Assembly (NCBI GenBank): GCA_031549175.1
Contig: JAVBQH010000128.1
Coordinates: 1 to 23,428, forward strand
From: WRIS01 sp031549175
GTDB taxonomy: Bacteria; Actinomycetota; Coriobacteriia; Coriobacteriales; Eggerthellaceae
Direction: 5' to 3'
DNA: 23,428 bases
Shown here: piece by piece, positions 13,558-21,292 of the stretch
How the letters are laid out: every line of letters begins with the position of its first letter
How positions within the stretch are numbered: the stretch's first letter is position 1
Translations under genes and position numbers: made by a program
The notes under the pieces: generated by a model
Database searches by the model: none
Seen by the model: only the letters and a program-made list of their open reading frames with translations
What the model was told of the DNA's origin: nothing

Positions 13558-14985
13558 TCAATCCTTCCGCTTCCCCATTTCCAAGAGGCCGATGGCACCT
13601 AGGCCGAGCACTGCCGCCATACCGGCGAAAAGAAACCCGGCGGCGACCGGATCGCCCGTCGCTGAAAGAGGGCCTGCACCATCGCCTGTGCCGCTGCCGG
13701 CACCTGCGATGCTTCCACTGGACACTGTGAGGGTGAAGGGCTGGCTGGCCGATCCGCACCCATTTGACACGGCGACCGTGAAGGGATAGGTGCCGGGAGC
13801 CTGGGAGGAGGACACGGATAACAACCCGGTGGCAGAATCTATGCTCACACCTGCCGGCTGGCCGGCAAGCCCCCATGAAAGCGGGGCGGTGCCCGTTGCC
13901 GTAAGGGCGGCACTTCCGCCAGGCGCAATGGTCATGGCTGCCACGGAGGTAATATGGGGCTCCTCCTTGCGCTGCCACTCATCAAGCCACGGTGTGCCGA
14001 AGACGCCCCGCTCGAAACCGGCGGCCCCGCACGGGTAGTCGAGTATGCCGAACCGGGGCACATAGGCAAAGGCATCGGCACTCCACCCGGCGGGCGCGGG
14101 GCCGACCATGAAGGTGATGTGGGCAAGCATACTGGGATCATTGCCGTCGCCGAAGAGGTTTGCCCCTGCCGAAACGGGTGTTCCCCCGAAAACGAGCGAA
14201 TCGAACGGGCACTGGTAGAAGGCACGTCCACCGATGGACTCCACGCCTGCTGGTACTATGAGCTCACCAGAAAAAGAGACACACCCTGCAAACGCAGAGG
14301 CACCGATCGTCGTAAGCACGGCGGCACCGTCAAGGTCAAGCCCGATAAGCCCGGAGCAGGCGTTGAACGCAAAATCCCCTATGGTCTCGATGCTTTGAGG
14401 AAGGACAAGCTCGTCGGAAATACCCGTGCACCCCTCAAAGGCGCGGGCGCCGATCACGGCAAGCGCGGTGGCACCGCCGAGGTCAAGGGAGCCGAAGCCC
14501 GTGCAGCCGCTGAAGGCGGATTCCTCGATTTCGGTGAGCGCGGTGGCTCCATAGAAGTTCATGACGCTGAGGTTGATGCAGTCCTTGAATGCGCCCGACC
14601 TGATGACGGAAAGATTCGACGCATTCGTAAGGTTCAGTTCGTTGAGGTTCGAATAGCCGAGGAATGCCTCGGACGCTATCTCGACGACCTGGTAAGGCTC
14701 TGAGGGCGAATCCAGGTTTATCACCGTGGCCGGCACCTCAAGTATCCCGCCGATCGTAACAGGCATCAGAAGCGTCACGGTCCGCACGTCTGGATCGTCG
14801 CTCAACACACGGTACATGGAGCCGTTGTCGATAAAGGTATCGCCGACCGCCTGGGGCGACATGCCTCCTTCTTCCAAAGAAGGAGCCTCTTCTGCGAACG
14901 CTGCGGGCAGGGGGGCGTACAGCGAGGCTGCCAGAATGGCGGCGAGGAACAGGAGGGGCACCTTCCCCATTGTCTTCATCAGCAT
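13558..14985 (-). CDS. BspA-type leucine-rich repeat surface protein, second paralogue
   Basis: This is a predicted secreted, anchored surface protein of 475 aa. It has a signal peptide at residues 1-31 (AFA before EEAP) and a conserved entry domain (VGDTFIDNGSMYRVLSDDPD). LRR_5-type repeats follow (for example IGDFAFNACSGLIGLDLDGA), then a closing segment GVFGTPWLDEWQR, an Ig-like putative domain (GVSIDSATGLLSVSSSQAPG), a Gly/Ser linker, LSATGD (440-445), a hydrophobic helix and KRKD. Entry, closing and Ig-like segments align with the 10982 protein (GEFATPWLDTWHR there), so the two are paralogues; this one lacks the acidic N-terminal segment and has fewer repeats. AAGGAGG precedes the ATG at 14985 by 7 nt. 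A hairpin at 15039-15056 lies in its 5' region. Confidence 0.9.
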   Translation of the reverse strand: MLMKTMGKVPLLFLAAILAASLYAPLPAAFAEEAPSLEEGGMSPQAVGDTFIDNGSMYRVLSDDPDVRTVTLLMPVTIGGILEVPATVINLDSPSEPYQVVEIASEAFLGYSNLNELNLTNASNLSVIRSGAFKDCINLSVMNFYGATALTEIEESAFSGCTGFGSLDLGGATALAVIGARAFEGCTGISDELVLPQSIETIGDFAFNACSGLIGLDLDGAAVLTTIGASAFAGCVSFSGELIVPAGVESIGGRAFYQCPFDSLVFGGTPVSAGANLFGDGNDPSMLAHITFMVGPAPAGWSADAFAYVPRFGILDYPCGAAGFERGVFGTPWLDEWQRKEEPHITSVAAMTIAPGGSAALTATGTAPLSWGLAGQPAGVSIDSATGLLSVSSSQAPGTYPFTVAVSNGCGSASQPFTLTVSSGSIAGAGSGTGDGAGPLSATGDPVAAGFLFAGMAAVLGLGAIGLLEMGKRKD

Positions 14986-15038
14986 GCGTGGGCCTCCTTG
15001 CTCTCATCATGCGGACGCGGTCGTCTATGCGTGCAAAT

Positions 15039-15056
15039 GCCGGGCACAAGCCCGGC
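15039..15056. other. perfect short hairpin upstream of the second BspA-like gene
   Basis: GCCGGGC and GCCCGGC pair over 7 bp around a 4-nt loop, 54 nt upstream of the start codon at 14985. No T-tract follows, so it is more likely a leader structure than a terminator. The rest of the gap 14986-15183 shows no clear gene; a TATAAC near 15080-15085 on the minus strand is a weak -10 candidate. Confidence 0.4.
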
Positions 15057-15183
15057 TCAAGACAGCATTGCACACGGTTTGTTATAAATCTTGATGTTGG
15101 GAAGAGCGTTCCCTGGGCGTTTTCCTTGTGTTCCCGTTTTGTTCCTTGGAGCACGCGGGCCCGGCCAGCGAGTTGAGGGTTAC

Positions 15184-15639
15184 CTAGCGCAGCTCAAGCT
15201 TCCACACCTGTTCCTCTGACTCGTAGCGGTAGATGAGCTCTTGCAAGGTATCGGAATCCATGACCTCGAGAAGCTCCCAGAAGTCGGGTACGAGCGGATA
15301 GTTGTTGAGGTCGGCGCGCCTTACCCACATCATCTCGCCTTCCCTTGACGACCTGAGCTCGCCCGAGTAGGCCTTCGACTTGAAGAGCAGGACGAGGAAG
15401 CGCTCGTCGCCCTCTGCTTGGAACTGCTTTACGCCGCAGATCTTCGGATGCTCGATCTCAAGCCCCGTTTCCTCGCGCATCTCCCTCACAATCGCATCGA
15501 CGAAGGACTCGCCTTCCTCGACATGTCCGCCGGGGAAGGTCACGCCAGGCCAATGCACGGCTATGCGGTTCTGCAAAAGCAGCTCGTCATCGCGGTAAAC
15601 CATGCACAATACGGTCAGGATTGCTTTTTCTGCACACAT
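15184..15639 (-). CDS. Nudix hydrolase (MutT-like)
   Basis: Nudix enzymes cleave nucleoside diphosphates linked to another group; MutT-like members often act on oxidised or non-canonical NTPs. The 151-aa product holds a complete Nudix box at residues 38-60: Gly38, Glu44, Arg52-Glu53, Glu56-Glu57 and Gly59 in the spacing Gx5Ex7REx2EExG. The start at 15639 (MCAEKAILTVLCMVYRDDE) fits where the fold normally begins; only a weak GGAAAA precedes it. A GTG at 15678 is possible but lies next to a TATAAA box. The C-terminal VWKLELR and the substrate are not diagnostic. The stop is TAG. It is a single gene, co-directional with the BspA-like gene 198 nt downstream. Confidence 0.92.
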   Translation of the reverse strand: MCAEKAILTVLCMVYRDDELLLQNRIAVHWPGVTFPGGHVEEGESFVDAIVREMREETGLEIEHPKICGVKQFQAEGDERFLVLLFKSKAYSGELRSSREGEMMWVRRADLNNYPLVPDFWELLEVMDSDTLQELIYRYESEEQVWKLELR

Positions 15640-15952
15640 TTTTCCATCTTTCAGCTCCGCCTGCCGAGAAGTATACACGTTTTATAGGGGATGCGGCGCG
15701 GCTGTCCTGGGCTTTATACCGTTTCGTTTACTTTAGATGCTGGTCACAGAAATATCAGCCTGTTTGGGAGCATCCTGTCTTGCAAACGGATATTGCCTGG
15801 ATTACTCTTGGATTGACAATATATTTACAGTTTTGGAAATCTCATATCGTGAATGGGACGAGGTGGGTAAAGTAGGAGGCGAGAATATTTCAGGTGTTGC
15901 TCTTGCGGGCTTGAAGACAAGGGCTTTCACCGACACACGTTAGGGAGAAGAC
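15640..15952. other. A/T-richer intergenic region between Nudix and radical SAM genes
   Basis: The gap between the divergent genes is richer in A/T than its surroundings. It holds a perfect TTGACA near 15815 without a matching -10 box at 16-18 nt, and a short dyad GATGCT/AGCATC (15736-15774). A 68-codon open frame (15737-15943) ends 9 nt before the radical SAM start but has no ribosome site and no recognisable product, so I do not call it a gene. Confidence 0.5.
15681..15708 (-). promoter_or_regulatory. possible promoter of the Nudix gene
   Basis: AGGACA (15708-15703) and TATAAA (15686-15681) are 16 nt apart on the minus strand, 42 nt upstream of the chosen start. Confidence 0.35.
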
Positions 15953-17338
15953 ATGGCTAAGACTAAAAAGACTCTTGCTGAAACGGCGCAGGCAGCGGTA
16001 CTCACTAAGATTTTGGATTATGCCCAGGGCGACGACCCTGATGTACAGCTTCCAAAGATGCTTCGGGCGGTTGACAGGTTCGCCCCGAAGAACTACCTGG
16101 TCGAGCAACGGCAACTCTTCCATGAGGTGATCGATAACCCGGACAACAATTGGATGATGCTTCTGAAAAGCCTCTGGACCGACGTCGACAAGGACGTCCG
16201 TACCACCATCATCGAGAACTTGCTTATCAATGCAAGCGTGATCGGCCTTCATCGGCAAGACCTCACTGCTGAGAAATACAACTGCAATGTGCCTTGGGCG
16301 ATTCTCCTCGACCCGACAAGCGCCTGCAACCTGCACTGTACCGGCTGTTGGGCGGCCGATTACGGCAATCGCCTGAACTTGAGCTTCGAAGAGCTTGACG
16401 ATATCATCGAACAGGGAAAAGAACTCGGCGTCTTCTTCTACCTCTTCTCCGGCGGCGAGCCTTTGGTACGCAAAGAGGATGTCATCCGCCTTTGCGAGAA
16501 GCACAGCGACTGCGCATTCACCTCGTTCACGAACGCGACATTGATCGACGAGGAGTTCGCCCAGGAGATGCTCCGGGTCAAGAACTTCGTCCCGGCCATA
16601 TCGGTCGAGGGCTTCGAGGAGGCCACCGATGGCCGCAGGGGCGAAGGCACGTATGCAAGCGTCATCCGCGCCATGGACATCCTCAGGGAGCATAGACTGG
16701 CTTTCGGTGTGTCGTGTTGTTACACCTCCGAAAACGCCCGGTCGATCGGCAGCGAGGAGTTCATTGACGAAATGATAGCCCGCGGCGCGAAGTTCGCGTG
16801 GTTCTTCACCTTCATGCCGGTGGGTGTCTCCTCTCCTACCAGCCTCCTTGCGACCGCCGAGGACCGAGAGTTCATGTATCGCCAGATCAGGAAATTTCGC
16901 GAGACGAAGCCGATCTTTACCATGGACTTCTGGAACGACGGGGAGTTCACCAAGGGCTGCATAGCCGGCGGACGCCGTTACCTGCACATCAACGCCAACG
17001 GCGACATAGAGCCCTGCGCCTTCGTGCATTACTCAGATTCGAACGTACGCGAGAAGACGCTCTTGGAGGCATTGCGTTCGCCGCTTTTCATGGCATACCA
17101 CGACAGCCAGCCCTTCAACGAAAACCATCTGCGACCCTGTCCGGTCTTGGACAACAAGGACCGGCTTGCCGACCTGGTAGACGCCTCGGGGGCATACTCC
17201 ACCGACCTGGAGACGCCCGAGGATGCGCACGACCTCTGCCGCAAGACCCATGCCGTCGCCGACCGCTGGGCGGTATCGGCTGACCGTATCTGGTCGGAAG
17301 GGCATTGGGAGATCACGACGACCGACCGTCGCAAGTAA
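15953..17338 (+). CDS. radical SAM protein with C-terminal cysteine-rich region, function unknown
   Basis: This is a 461-aa radical S-adenosylmethionine enzyme of a type I associate with anaerobic Clostridia and Coriobacteriia; I know no assigned reaction. The [4Fe-4S] motif CNLHCTGC is at Cys125, Cys129 and Cys132. It is followed by FSGGEPLVRKEDV (SAM-binding GGEP), FTNATLID and AISVEGFEEATDGRRG. The C-terminal part has GCIAGGRRYLHINANGDIEP followed by CAF, then RPCP and DLCRKT, which resemble auxiliary-cluster (SPASM-like) cysteines. The N-terminal 110 residues are helical and specific to this subfamily. GGGAG precedes the ATG at 15953. The gene is a single unit closed by a terminator. No peptide precursor or partner gene is next to it. 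Confidence 0.92.
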   Translation: MAKTKKTLAETAQAAVLTKILDYAQGDDPDVQLPKMLRAVDRFAPKNYLVEQRQLFHEVIDNPDNNWMMLLKSLWTDVDKDVRTTIIENLLINASVIGLHRQDLTAEKYNCNVPWAILLDPTSACNLHCTGCWAADYGNRLNLSFEELDDIIEQGKELGVFFYLFSGGEPLVRKEDVIRLCEKHSDCAFTSFTNATLIDEEFAQEMLRVKNFVPAISVEGFEEATDGRRGEGTYASVIRAMDILREHRLAFGVSCCYTSENARSIGSEEFIDEMIARGAKFAWFFTFMPVGVSSPTSLLATAEDREFMYRQIRKFRETKPIFTMDFWNDGEFTKGCIAGGRRYLHINANGDIEPCAFVHYSDSNVREKTLLEALRSPLFMAYHDSQPFNENHLRPCPVLDNKDRLADLVDASGAYSTDLETPEDAHDLCRKTHAVADRWAVSADRIWSEGHWEITTTDRRK

Positions 17339-17360
17339 GCTTCGAGGCGCCCCTCAACCA

Positions 17361-17401
17361 GAGGGACACGCTGCGATCCTTGGGCAGCGTGTCCCTCTTT
17401 T
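17361..17401 (+). terminator. intrinsic terminator after the radical SAM gene
   Basis: A perfect 14-bp stem (17361-17374 with 17384-17397) with a 9-nt loop is followed by TTTT. It also lies 27 nt beyond the end of the converging HAD gene. Confidence 0.85.
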
Positions 17402-17427
17402 CTGTCGGCCGCACGGGACGCGGTAGG

Positions 17428-18141
17428 TCAAATGACTGCCGAGAGCCTGCGTACGAGCGGCAAGAGTTCCCCGAGGCTTTCGATGCACAGGTAGCCGCAT
17501 CCCTCGAAACGCCGCGCCCGGTCGATGATCACCGGCGTGATCCCGGCCTGCTTTGCCCCTACCCCGTCGGCATCCGGCCGGTCCCCGACATGGACGGCCT
17601 CATCCGCCGAGATGCCCATACGCTCAAGCATCAAGGTGAAGATCATGGGGTTCGGCTTGCGGTAGCCCACCTCGGCCGAAGAGACGACCTCGTCGAAGTA
17701 GGGGCCCATCATAAGCCCGCGGAGCAGGTCGTCGAGGTTCGACGCCCAGTTGGAGACGACGCCCAGGCGCAGGCGGGCCTCTTTCAACTCCTTGAGGCAC
17801 GGCAGTGCATCGCCGATGATCCTCCAGTATGCGGGTTTGAGGTAACATTCATTGACGGCCTGGGCAAGGGGCTCCGCATGGGTGCCCAGACCCGTCAGGT
17901 GGCTCAGGTAGCGGTACATCTCGAGATACATCTCGGCAGCGCCTTGGGGGGAACACCAGAAGTCGCCGTCTTTCAAGTACTCCTCCTCGTAGAACGCGAG
18001 GACGGCGGGAAGGTGGCCGCTCACCACCTCGCGGTCGAGCCGGTGTCCCATGCTTGTCGCGACCTCATAGAAGACGCCGTCGATCTCGGGCTGTGGGTCG
18101 ATCAGCGTCGACCCGACATCGAAGAGAACCGCCTTAATCAT
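17428..18141 (-). CDS. HAD-superfamily hydrolase (subfamily IA-like)
   Basis: This is a cytoplasmic haloacid-dehalogenase-fold protein, usually a small-molecule phosphatase. Length is 237 aa. Motif I is FDVGSTL: the nucleophile Asp8 is present but the usual second Asp is Gly10, an atypical form seen in some HAD branches. Motif II is Ser130 in VVSNWASN, motif III Lys162 in GYRKPNP, and motif IV VHVGDRPDAD. A helical cap lies between motifs I and II. The start ATG at 18141 overlaps the upstream transporter stop by 8 nt (ATGATTAA); in-frame ATGs at 18147 and 18156 are alternatives. The overlap indicates coupled translation with the cation transporter. The substrate is unknown. Confidence 0.88.
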   Translation of the reverse strand: MIKAVLFDVGSTLIDPQPEIDGVFYEVATSMGHRLDREVVSGHLPAVLAFYEEEYLKDGDFWCSPQGAAEMYLEMYRYLSHLTGLGTHAEPLAQAVNECYLKPAYWRIIGDALPCLKELKEARLRLGVVSNWASNLDDLLRGLMMGPYFDEVVSSAEVGYRKPNPMIFTLMLERMGISADEAVHVGDRPDADGVGAKQAGITPVIIDRARRFEGCGYLCIESLGELLPLVRRLSAVI

Positions 18142-19045
18142 CGACATGCCCGTCATCGGGCTCGATATGAACCAGGACTTCGATCACATGGGGGAAGTGC
18201 CGCTTGATGGATTCCTCGACCTCCGTGCTAAGCTCATGGGCGGCCACGACGGTCATGGCAGGATCCACCAGGATATGGAGATCTACGTAGACCTCTCCTT
18301 CAGTCCCGCGCGTCCTGATGCGGTGGGCATTCTTGACCTGGGGGATCGAAAGGGCGAAATCACGGAGCTCGTCTTCGGGGATCCGTGACCGGTCGGACAG
18401 GGTCGCAAACCCGTGCCGGAAAACGTCATAGGCGGTGAAGAGGATGGCGACGGTGACCACCAAGGCCATGATGGGGTCGGCTGGGGCCACCCCGAGGGCA
18501 ACAAGCACAAGGCCGATGATCACGCCTACCGACACCAGGGCGTCCGAGAGCGTATGGCTGGCATCCGCCCGCAGCACCTCGCTGTTGAGCTCGCGCGCCC
18601 GCTTTCTCTCATACCGGGTGACCCCGATGTTGATGAGCAAGGTCACCGCCATGACGATAAACGACATCGGCGTGACCTCGGCACTGTAGTTTTGTGAGAC
18701 AAGTTTTTGGATTGCGCTGCCCCCGACTTCTATCGCCGCAAGCAGCAACAGTATTCCGATGACCAGGCTTGCATAGGTCTCGAATTTCGCATGCCCGTAA
18801 GGATGGGACTCGTCGGCCGGACGCGAGGCGATGGCGATGCCTATCAGGCCGACGACGTTGCCGGCAGAATCGAATACCGAATGGATTCCGTCTGCCTGCA
18901 TCGATGCGGATCCGCTGATAGAGCCGTATATGTACTTAGCGGCAGCTACCGCCAGGTTAAGGAAGAGGACAGCCCACAGCACCCGTTTGATGCTGCGCAT
19001 GCGCTCAGAGACTGGCGGCTTTGATAGGAGTGCTGGCTTCGACAT
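18134..19045 (-). CDS. cation diffusion facilitator family transporter, probably zinc
   Basis: CDF proteins are inner-membrane metal/proton antiporters that export divalent metal. Length is 303 aa, with about six membrane helices in residues 20-210 and a C-terminal cytoplasmic domain (KNAHRIRTRGTEGEVYVDLH). The transport-site motifs are HSVFD (His55, Asp59) in helix 2 and HTLSD (His164, Asp168) in helix 5; HxxxD at both positions points to Zn2+ rather than Mn2+. HPYGHAKFE is a family hallmark. The start ATG at 19045 has AAGG 6 nt upstream. The open frame continues to 19300 through the palindromic repeat and tRNA-Leu, which is not credible as coding. It overlaps the HAD gene at its 3' end. Confidence 0.93.
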   Translation of the reverse strand: MSKPALLSKPPVSERMRSIKRVLWAVLFLNLAVAAAKYIYGSISGSASMQADGIHSVFDSAGNVVGLIGIAIASRPADESHPYGHAKFETYASLVIGILLLLAAIEVGGSAIQKLVSQNYSAEVTPMSFIVMAVTLLINIGVTRYERKRARELNSEVLRADASHTLSDALVSVGVIIGLVLVALGVAPADPIMALVVTVAILFTAYDVFRHGFATLSDRSRIPEDELRDFALSIPQVKNAHRIRTRGTEGEVYVDLHILVDPAMTVVAAHELSTEVEESIKRHFPHVIEVLVHIEPDDGHVDD

Positions 19046-19060
19046 AACCATCCTTAGTGC

Positions 19061-19159
19061 ATGAGAAAAGGGACGGTCACTTTTTCTCATTATGTACCCA
19101 ATGACCATTATCGCACCATCTATTGACAAAATGAGAAAAGTGACCGTCCCTTTTCTCAT
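19061..19159. repeat. palindromic repeat element, copy 2 (29-30-nt inverted arms)
   Basis: The arms 19061-19090 and 19131-19159 are reverse complements apart from one extra T, and both hold GGGACGGTCAC flanked by ATGAGAAAA and TTTTCTCAT. The 40-nt interior is unrelated to that of copy 1 at 777-940. GTGC occurs directly on both sides (19057-19060 and 19160-19163), which could be a 4-bp target duplication or chance. The element ends 15 nt before the transporter start codon. Confidence 0.82.
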
Positions 19160-19191
19160 GTGCGTTGCGGAGGCCGCCCCTCCAATATACC

Positions 19192-19216
19192 AAAAAGAGA
19201 GCCTTCTAGGCTCTCT
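19192..19216 (-). terminator. intrinsic terminator after tRNA-Leu
   Basis: An 8-bp stem (19196-19203 with 19209-19216) is followed on the minus strand by TTTTT (19196-19192). It lies 31 nt after the tRNA 3' end. Confidence 0.8.
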
Positions 19217-19247
19217 CGGCTTGGCAACGGTTTCCTTGGTTTCTTTT

Positions 19248-19336
19248 TGGTGTCGGAGGCGGGATTTGAACCCGCACACCCTAGGTTTGGGCACTAGCAC
19301 CTCAAGCTAGCGTGTCTGCCGTTCCACCACTCCGAC
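19248..19336 (-). tRNA. tRNA-Leu (anticodon GAG)
   Basis: The acceptor stem pairs GTCGGAG with CTCCGAC, followed by A and an encoded CCA. The anticodon stem CTAGC/GCTAG holds the loop TTGAGGT, so the anticodon is GAG. A long variable arm (class II) precedes the T-arm GGGTTCAAATCCC. Length is 89 nt. Confidence 0.96.
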
Positions 19337-19373
19337 GTCTGTGTCGCATAACGCAATAAAAGCAACGTTGGTT

Positions 19374-19401
19374 ATTCTACCAAACCCACGCTGTTTGTAC
19401 A
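19374..19401 (-). promoter_or_regulatory. predicted promoter of tRNA-Leu
   Basis: TGTACA (19401-19396) and TAGAAT (19379-19374) are 16 nt apart on the minus strand, 37 nt before the tRNA. The box begins just after the secG stop codon. Confidence 0.4.
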
Positions 19402-19409
19402 GAGGTTTT

Positions 19410-19667
19410 TTACTGGCCGTTTATAGTGCCGGTAGGATAAACCACCATCAGGACTAAGAGCGAGACGATGAATATAATCGCGAATACGATGGTGATCCTG
19501 TCAAGGTTCTTCTCGACAATGCTGGTCCCGGTCTGGCTCGAATACACTGAACTGGCAATCATGTCTGAAATGCCGGTGCCCTTTCCTGAGTGAAGCAGGA
19601 TGAAAATAATGAGGCCGATTCCAGAAATAATCAGCAATACCAGGGTTATGATCGTTATGGCGGTCAA
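19410..19667 (-). CDS. secG: preprotein translocase subunit SecG
   Basis: This is the small membrane subunit of the SecYEG export channel. The 85 aa show two hydrophobic helices (residues 4-25 and 58-77) joined by the conserved loop LLHSGKGTGISDMI. The start is TTG at 19667 with GAGGAG 5 nt upstream. It follows the glycolytic genes, a common position in Gram-positive bacteria and Actinobacteria, but a good promoter in the end of gpmI suggests it can be transcribed on its own. Confidence 0.95.
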   Translation of the reverse strand: MTAITIITLVLLIISGIGLIIFILLHSGKGTGISDMIASSVYSSQTGTSIVEKNLDRITIVFAIIFIVSLLVLMVVYPTGTINGQ

Positions 19668-19713
19668 AACTTCTCCTCAATAAAACTCTTATGCGCTATA
19701 TCACAAGTAGAAC

Positions 19714-19743
19714 ATTATAGCCATGTCACGGACTACTTTGCAA
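19714..19743 (-). promoter_or_regulatory. predicted secG promoter
   Basis: TTGCAA (19743-19738) and a consensus TATAAT (19719-19714) are 18 nt apart on the minus strand. The -35 box lies within the last codons of gpmI, and the -10 box is 46 nt before the secG start. Confidence 0.6.
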
Positions 19744-21292
19744 GTAGGCTTTTTGCATCCATCTGTTCAGGTACACCCAGGCCGACCATCTCAAGCAACG
19801 TGGGTGCGATATTGCAGAGCGCACCTGTCCCGTCTTTCAGGGAGAGGCCGCGGCCGGAGTAATCGATCAGCACAAGCGGGACGAGGGCCGTGGTATGGGC
19901 GGTGAACGGGGCTCCCTTGTCGTCAAGCATCTTGTCGGCATTGCCGTGATCTGCGGTGAGAAGGGCTATGCCTCCCTTTTGCTCCAGGGCAGACAAGACT
20001 TCCCCGACCCCACGGTCGACGGCCTCGACGGCAGCATCGAGGACACCCGTATGGCCGACCATATCGCAGTTCGCAAAATTGACTATGTAGATGTCGGCCT
20101 CGTCGGATTCGATTGCCGAGGCCAAGGCAGCGGCAACTTCAGGCTCGCTCATCTCCGGCTGCAGGTCATAGGTTGCGACTTTCGGGCTGGGGATGAGTTT
20201 ACGCACCTCCCCCACCTTCGGCGCTTCGATGCCGCCGTTGAGGAAGAACGTCACATGGGCATACTTTTCTGTTTCGGCGATATGGTATTGGCTCAGGCCT
20301 GCCTTGGCGATCACGTCGGCCAAGACCTCCTCGGGGAATTCCTTGGCAAAGGCGACGGGCGCAGGTATCGACGGGTCGTACTCGGTCAGGCAGACGAAAT
20401 GGAGCCGAGGCAGGCATCCCCGCTCGAACCCGTTGAAATCCGTATCGACCAAGGCGCGGGTGATCTCGCGGGCGCGGTCAGGCCTGAAATTGAAGAAGAC
20501 CGCCACATCGCCGTCGAGCATTCCTCGTTCGTTGAAAGCCTGGGGAACGATGAACTCGTCTTCGACGCCCTGCTCATACGAGCGTTCGATCATCTGCTCG
20601 AGGGTCTCATGGGTAAGGGCCTCGCCGCAGGCGAGGCTTTGGTAGGCAAGCTCCACCCGTTCCCAGCGGTTATCGCGATCCATTGCGTAATACCGGCCTT
20701 CGACCGAGGCGACCTCGATGTGCGTGTCTGCCGTGCATATCTCGCCGATCTTTTGCCTGAGCTCACGCATGAAGCCGAGTCCGCTGGTCGGAGGCACATC
20801 CCTGCCGTCCATGAAGCAGTGGATGAAGACCTGGGGGACGTGCTGTTCGGCAGCGAGGCTGAGCAGCGCGTAGAGGTGCTCGTTGCTCGAATGGACGCCG
20901 CCGTCCGAGACGAGGCCCATCAGGTGAAGCACCGACCCGGGCTTTTTCGCCTCGTCATATGCCTCACGGAGTACCTTGTTCTCCTTGAGCCTGCCTTCGC
21001 GGCATGCTTTGTTGATGCGGGTGAGCTCCTGGTAGACGACGCGCCCTGCCCCGATGTTCAGATGCCCGACCTCGGAGTTGCCCATCTGCCCCTGAGGGAG
21101 TCCCACGGCTTCGCCCGACGCCTCGATCCGTGTCGTCGGGCAGGCCTCGAACAGCTTGTCGAGGCAAGGCGTATGCGCCTGGGCTATGGCGTTCCCCGAG
21201 CCTGGCTCGGAAAGCCCGTAACCGTCCATGATGATCAACGCCGCCGGCAGCGTAAGCCCCGCGCGGGCCTTGTCTTGCAAAGGATCGGCCAT
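19733..21292 (-). CDS. gpmI: 2,3-bisphosphoglycerate-independent phosphoglycerate mutase
   Basis: The enzyme interconverts 3- and 2-phosphoglycerate in glycolysis, using two Mn2+ ions and a phosphoserine. The 519 aa fit the family. The metal-binding MDGYG (Asp23) and the catalytic Ser73 in GQMGNSEVGHLNIGAGR are present, as are HCFMDGRDVPP, the substrate motif EGRYYAMDRDNRW, FFNFRPDRARE, NFANCDMVGHTG and TADHGNADKM. The ATG at 21292 overlaps the tpiA stop as TGATG, indicating coupled translation. The first 14 residues extend beyond the core, but the overlap supports this start. The stop is TAG. Confidence 0.97.
   Translation of the reverse strand: MADPLQDKARAGLTLPAALIIMDGYGLSEPGSGNAIAQAHTPCLDKLFEACPTTRIEASGEAVGLPQGQMGNSEVGHLNIGAGRVVYQELTRINKACREGRLKENKVLREAYDEAKKPGSVLHLMGLVSDGGVHSSNEHLYALLSLAAEQHVPQVFIHCFMDGRDVPPTSGLGFMRELRQKIGEICTADTHIEVASVEGRYYAMDRDNRWERVELAYQSLACGEALTHETLEQMIERSYEQGVEDEFIVPQAFNERGMLDGDVAVFFNFRPDRAREITRALVDTDFNGFERGCLPRLHFVCLTEYDPSIPAPVAFAKEFPEEVLADVIAKAGLSQYHIAETEKYAHVTFFLNGGIEAPKVGEVRKLIPSPKVATYDLQPEMSEPEVAAALASAIESDEADIYIVNFANCDMVGHTGVLDAAVEAVDRGVGEVLSALEQKGGIALLTADHGNADKMLDDKGAPFTAHTTALVPLVLIDYSGRGLSLKDGTGALCNIAPTLLEMVGLGVPEQMDAKSLLAK

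Noticed and set aside
15737..15943. 68-codon open frame ending 9 nt before the radical SAM gene, considered as a RiPP precursor
   Set aside because: It has no ribosome site and no leader/core organisation, and the radical SAM protein resembles a widespread stand-alone family rather than a peptide-maturing one.
19046..19300. N-terminal extension of the cation transporter frame
   Set aside because: It runs through the palindromic repeat, a terminator and most of tRNA-Leu; the CDF family begins near the ATG at 19045, which has a ribosome site.
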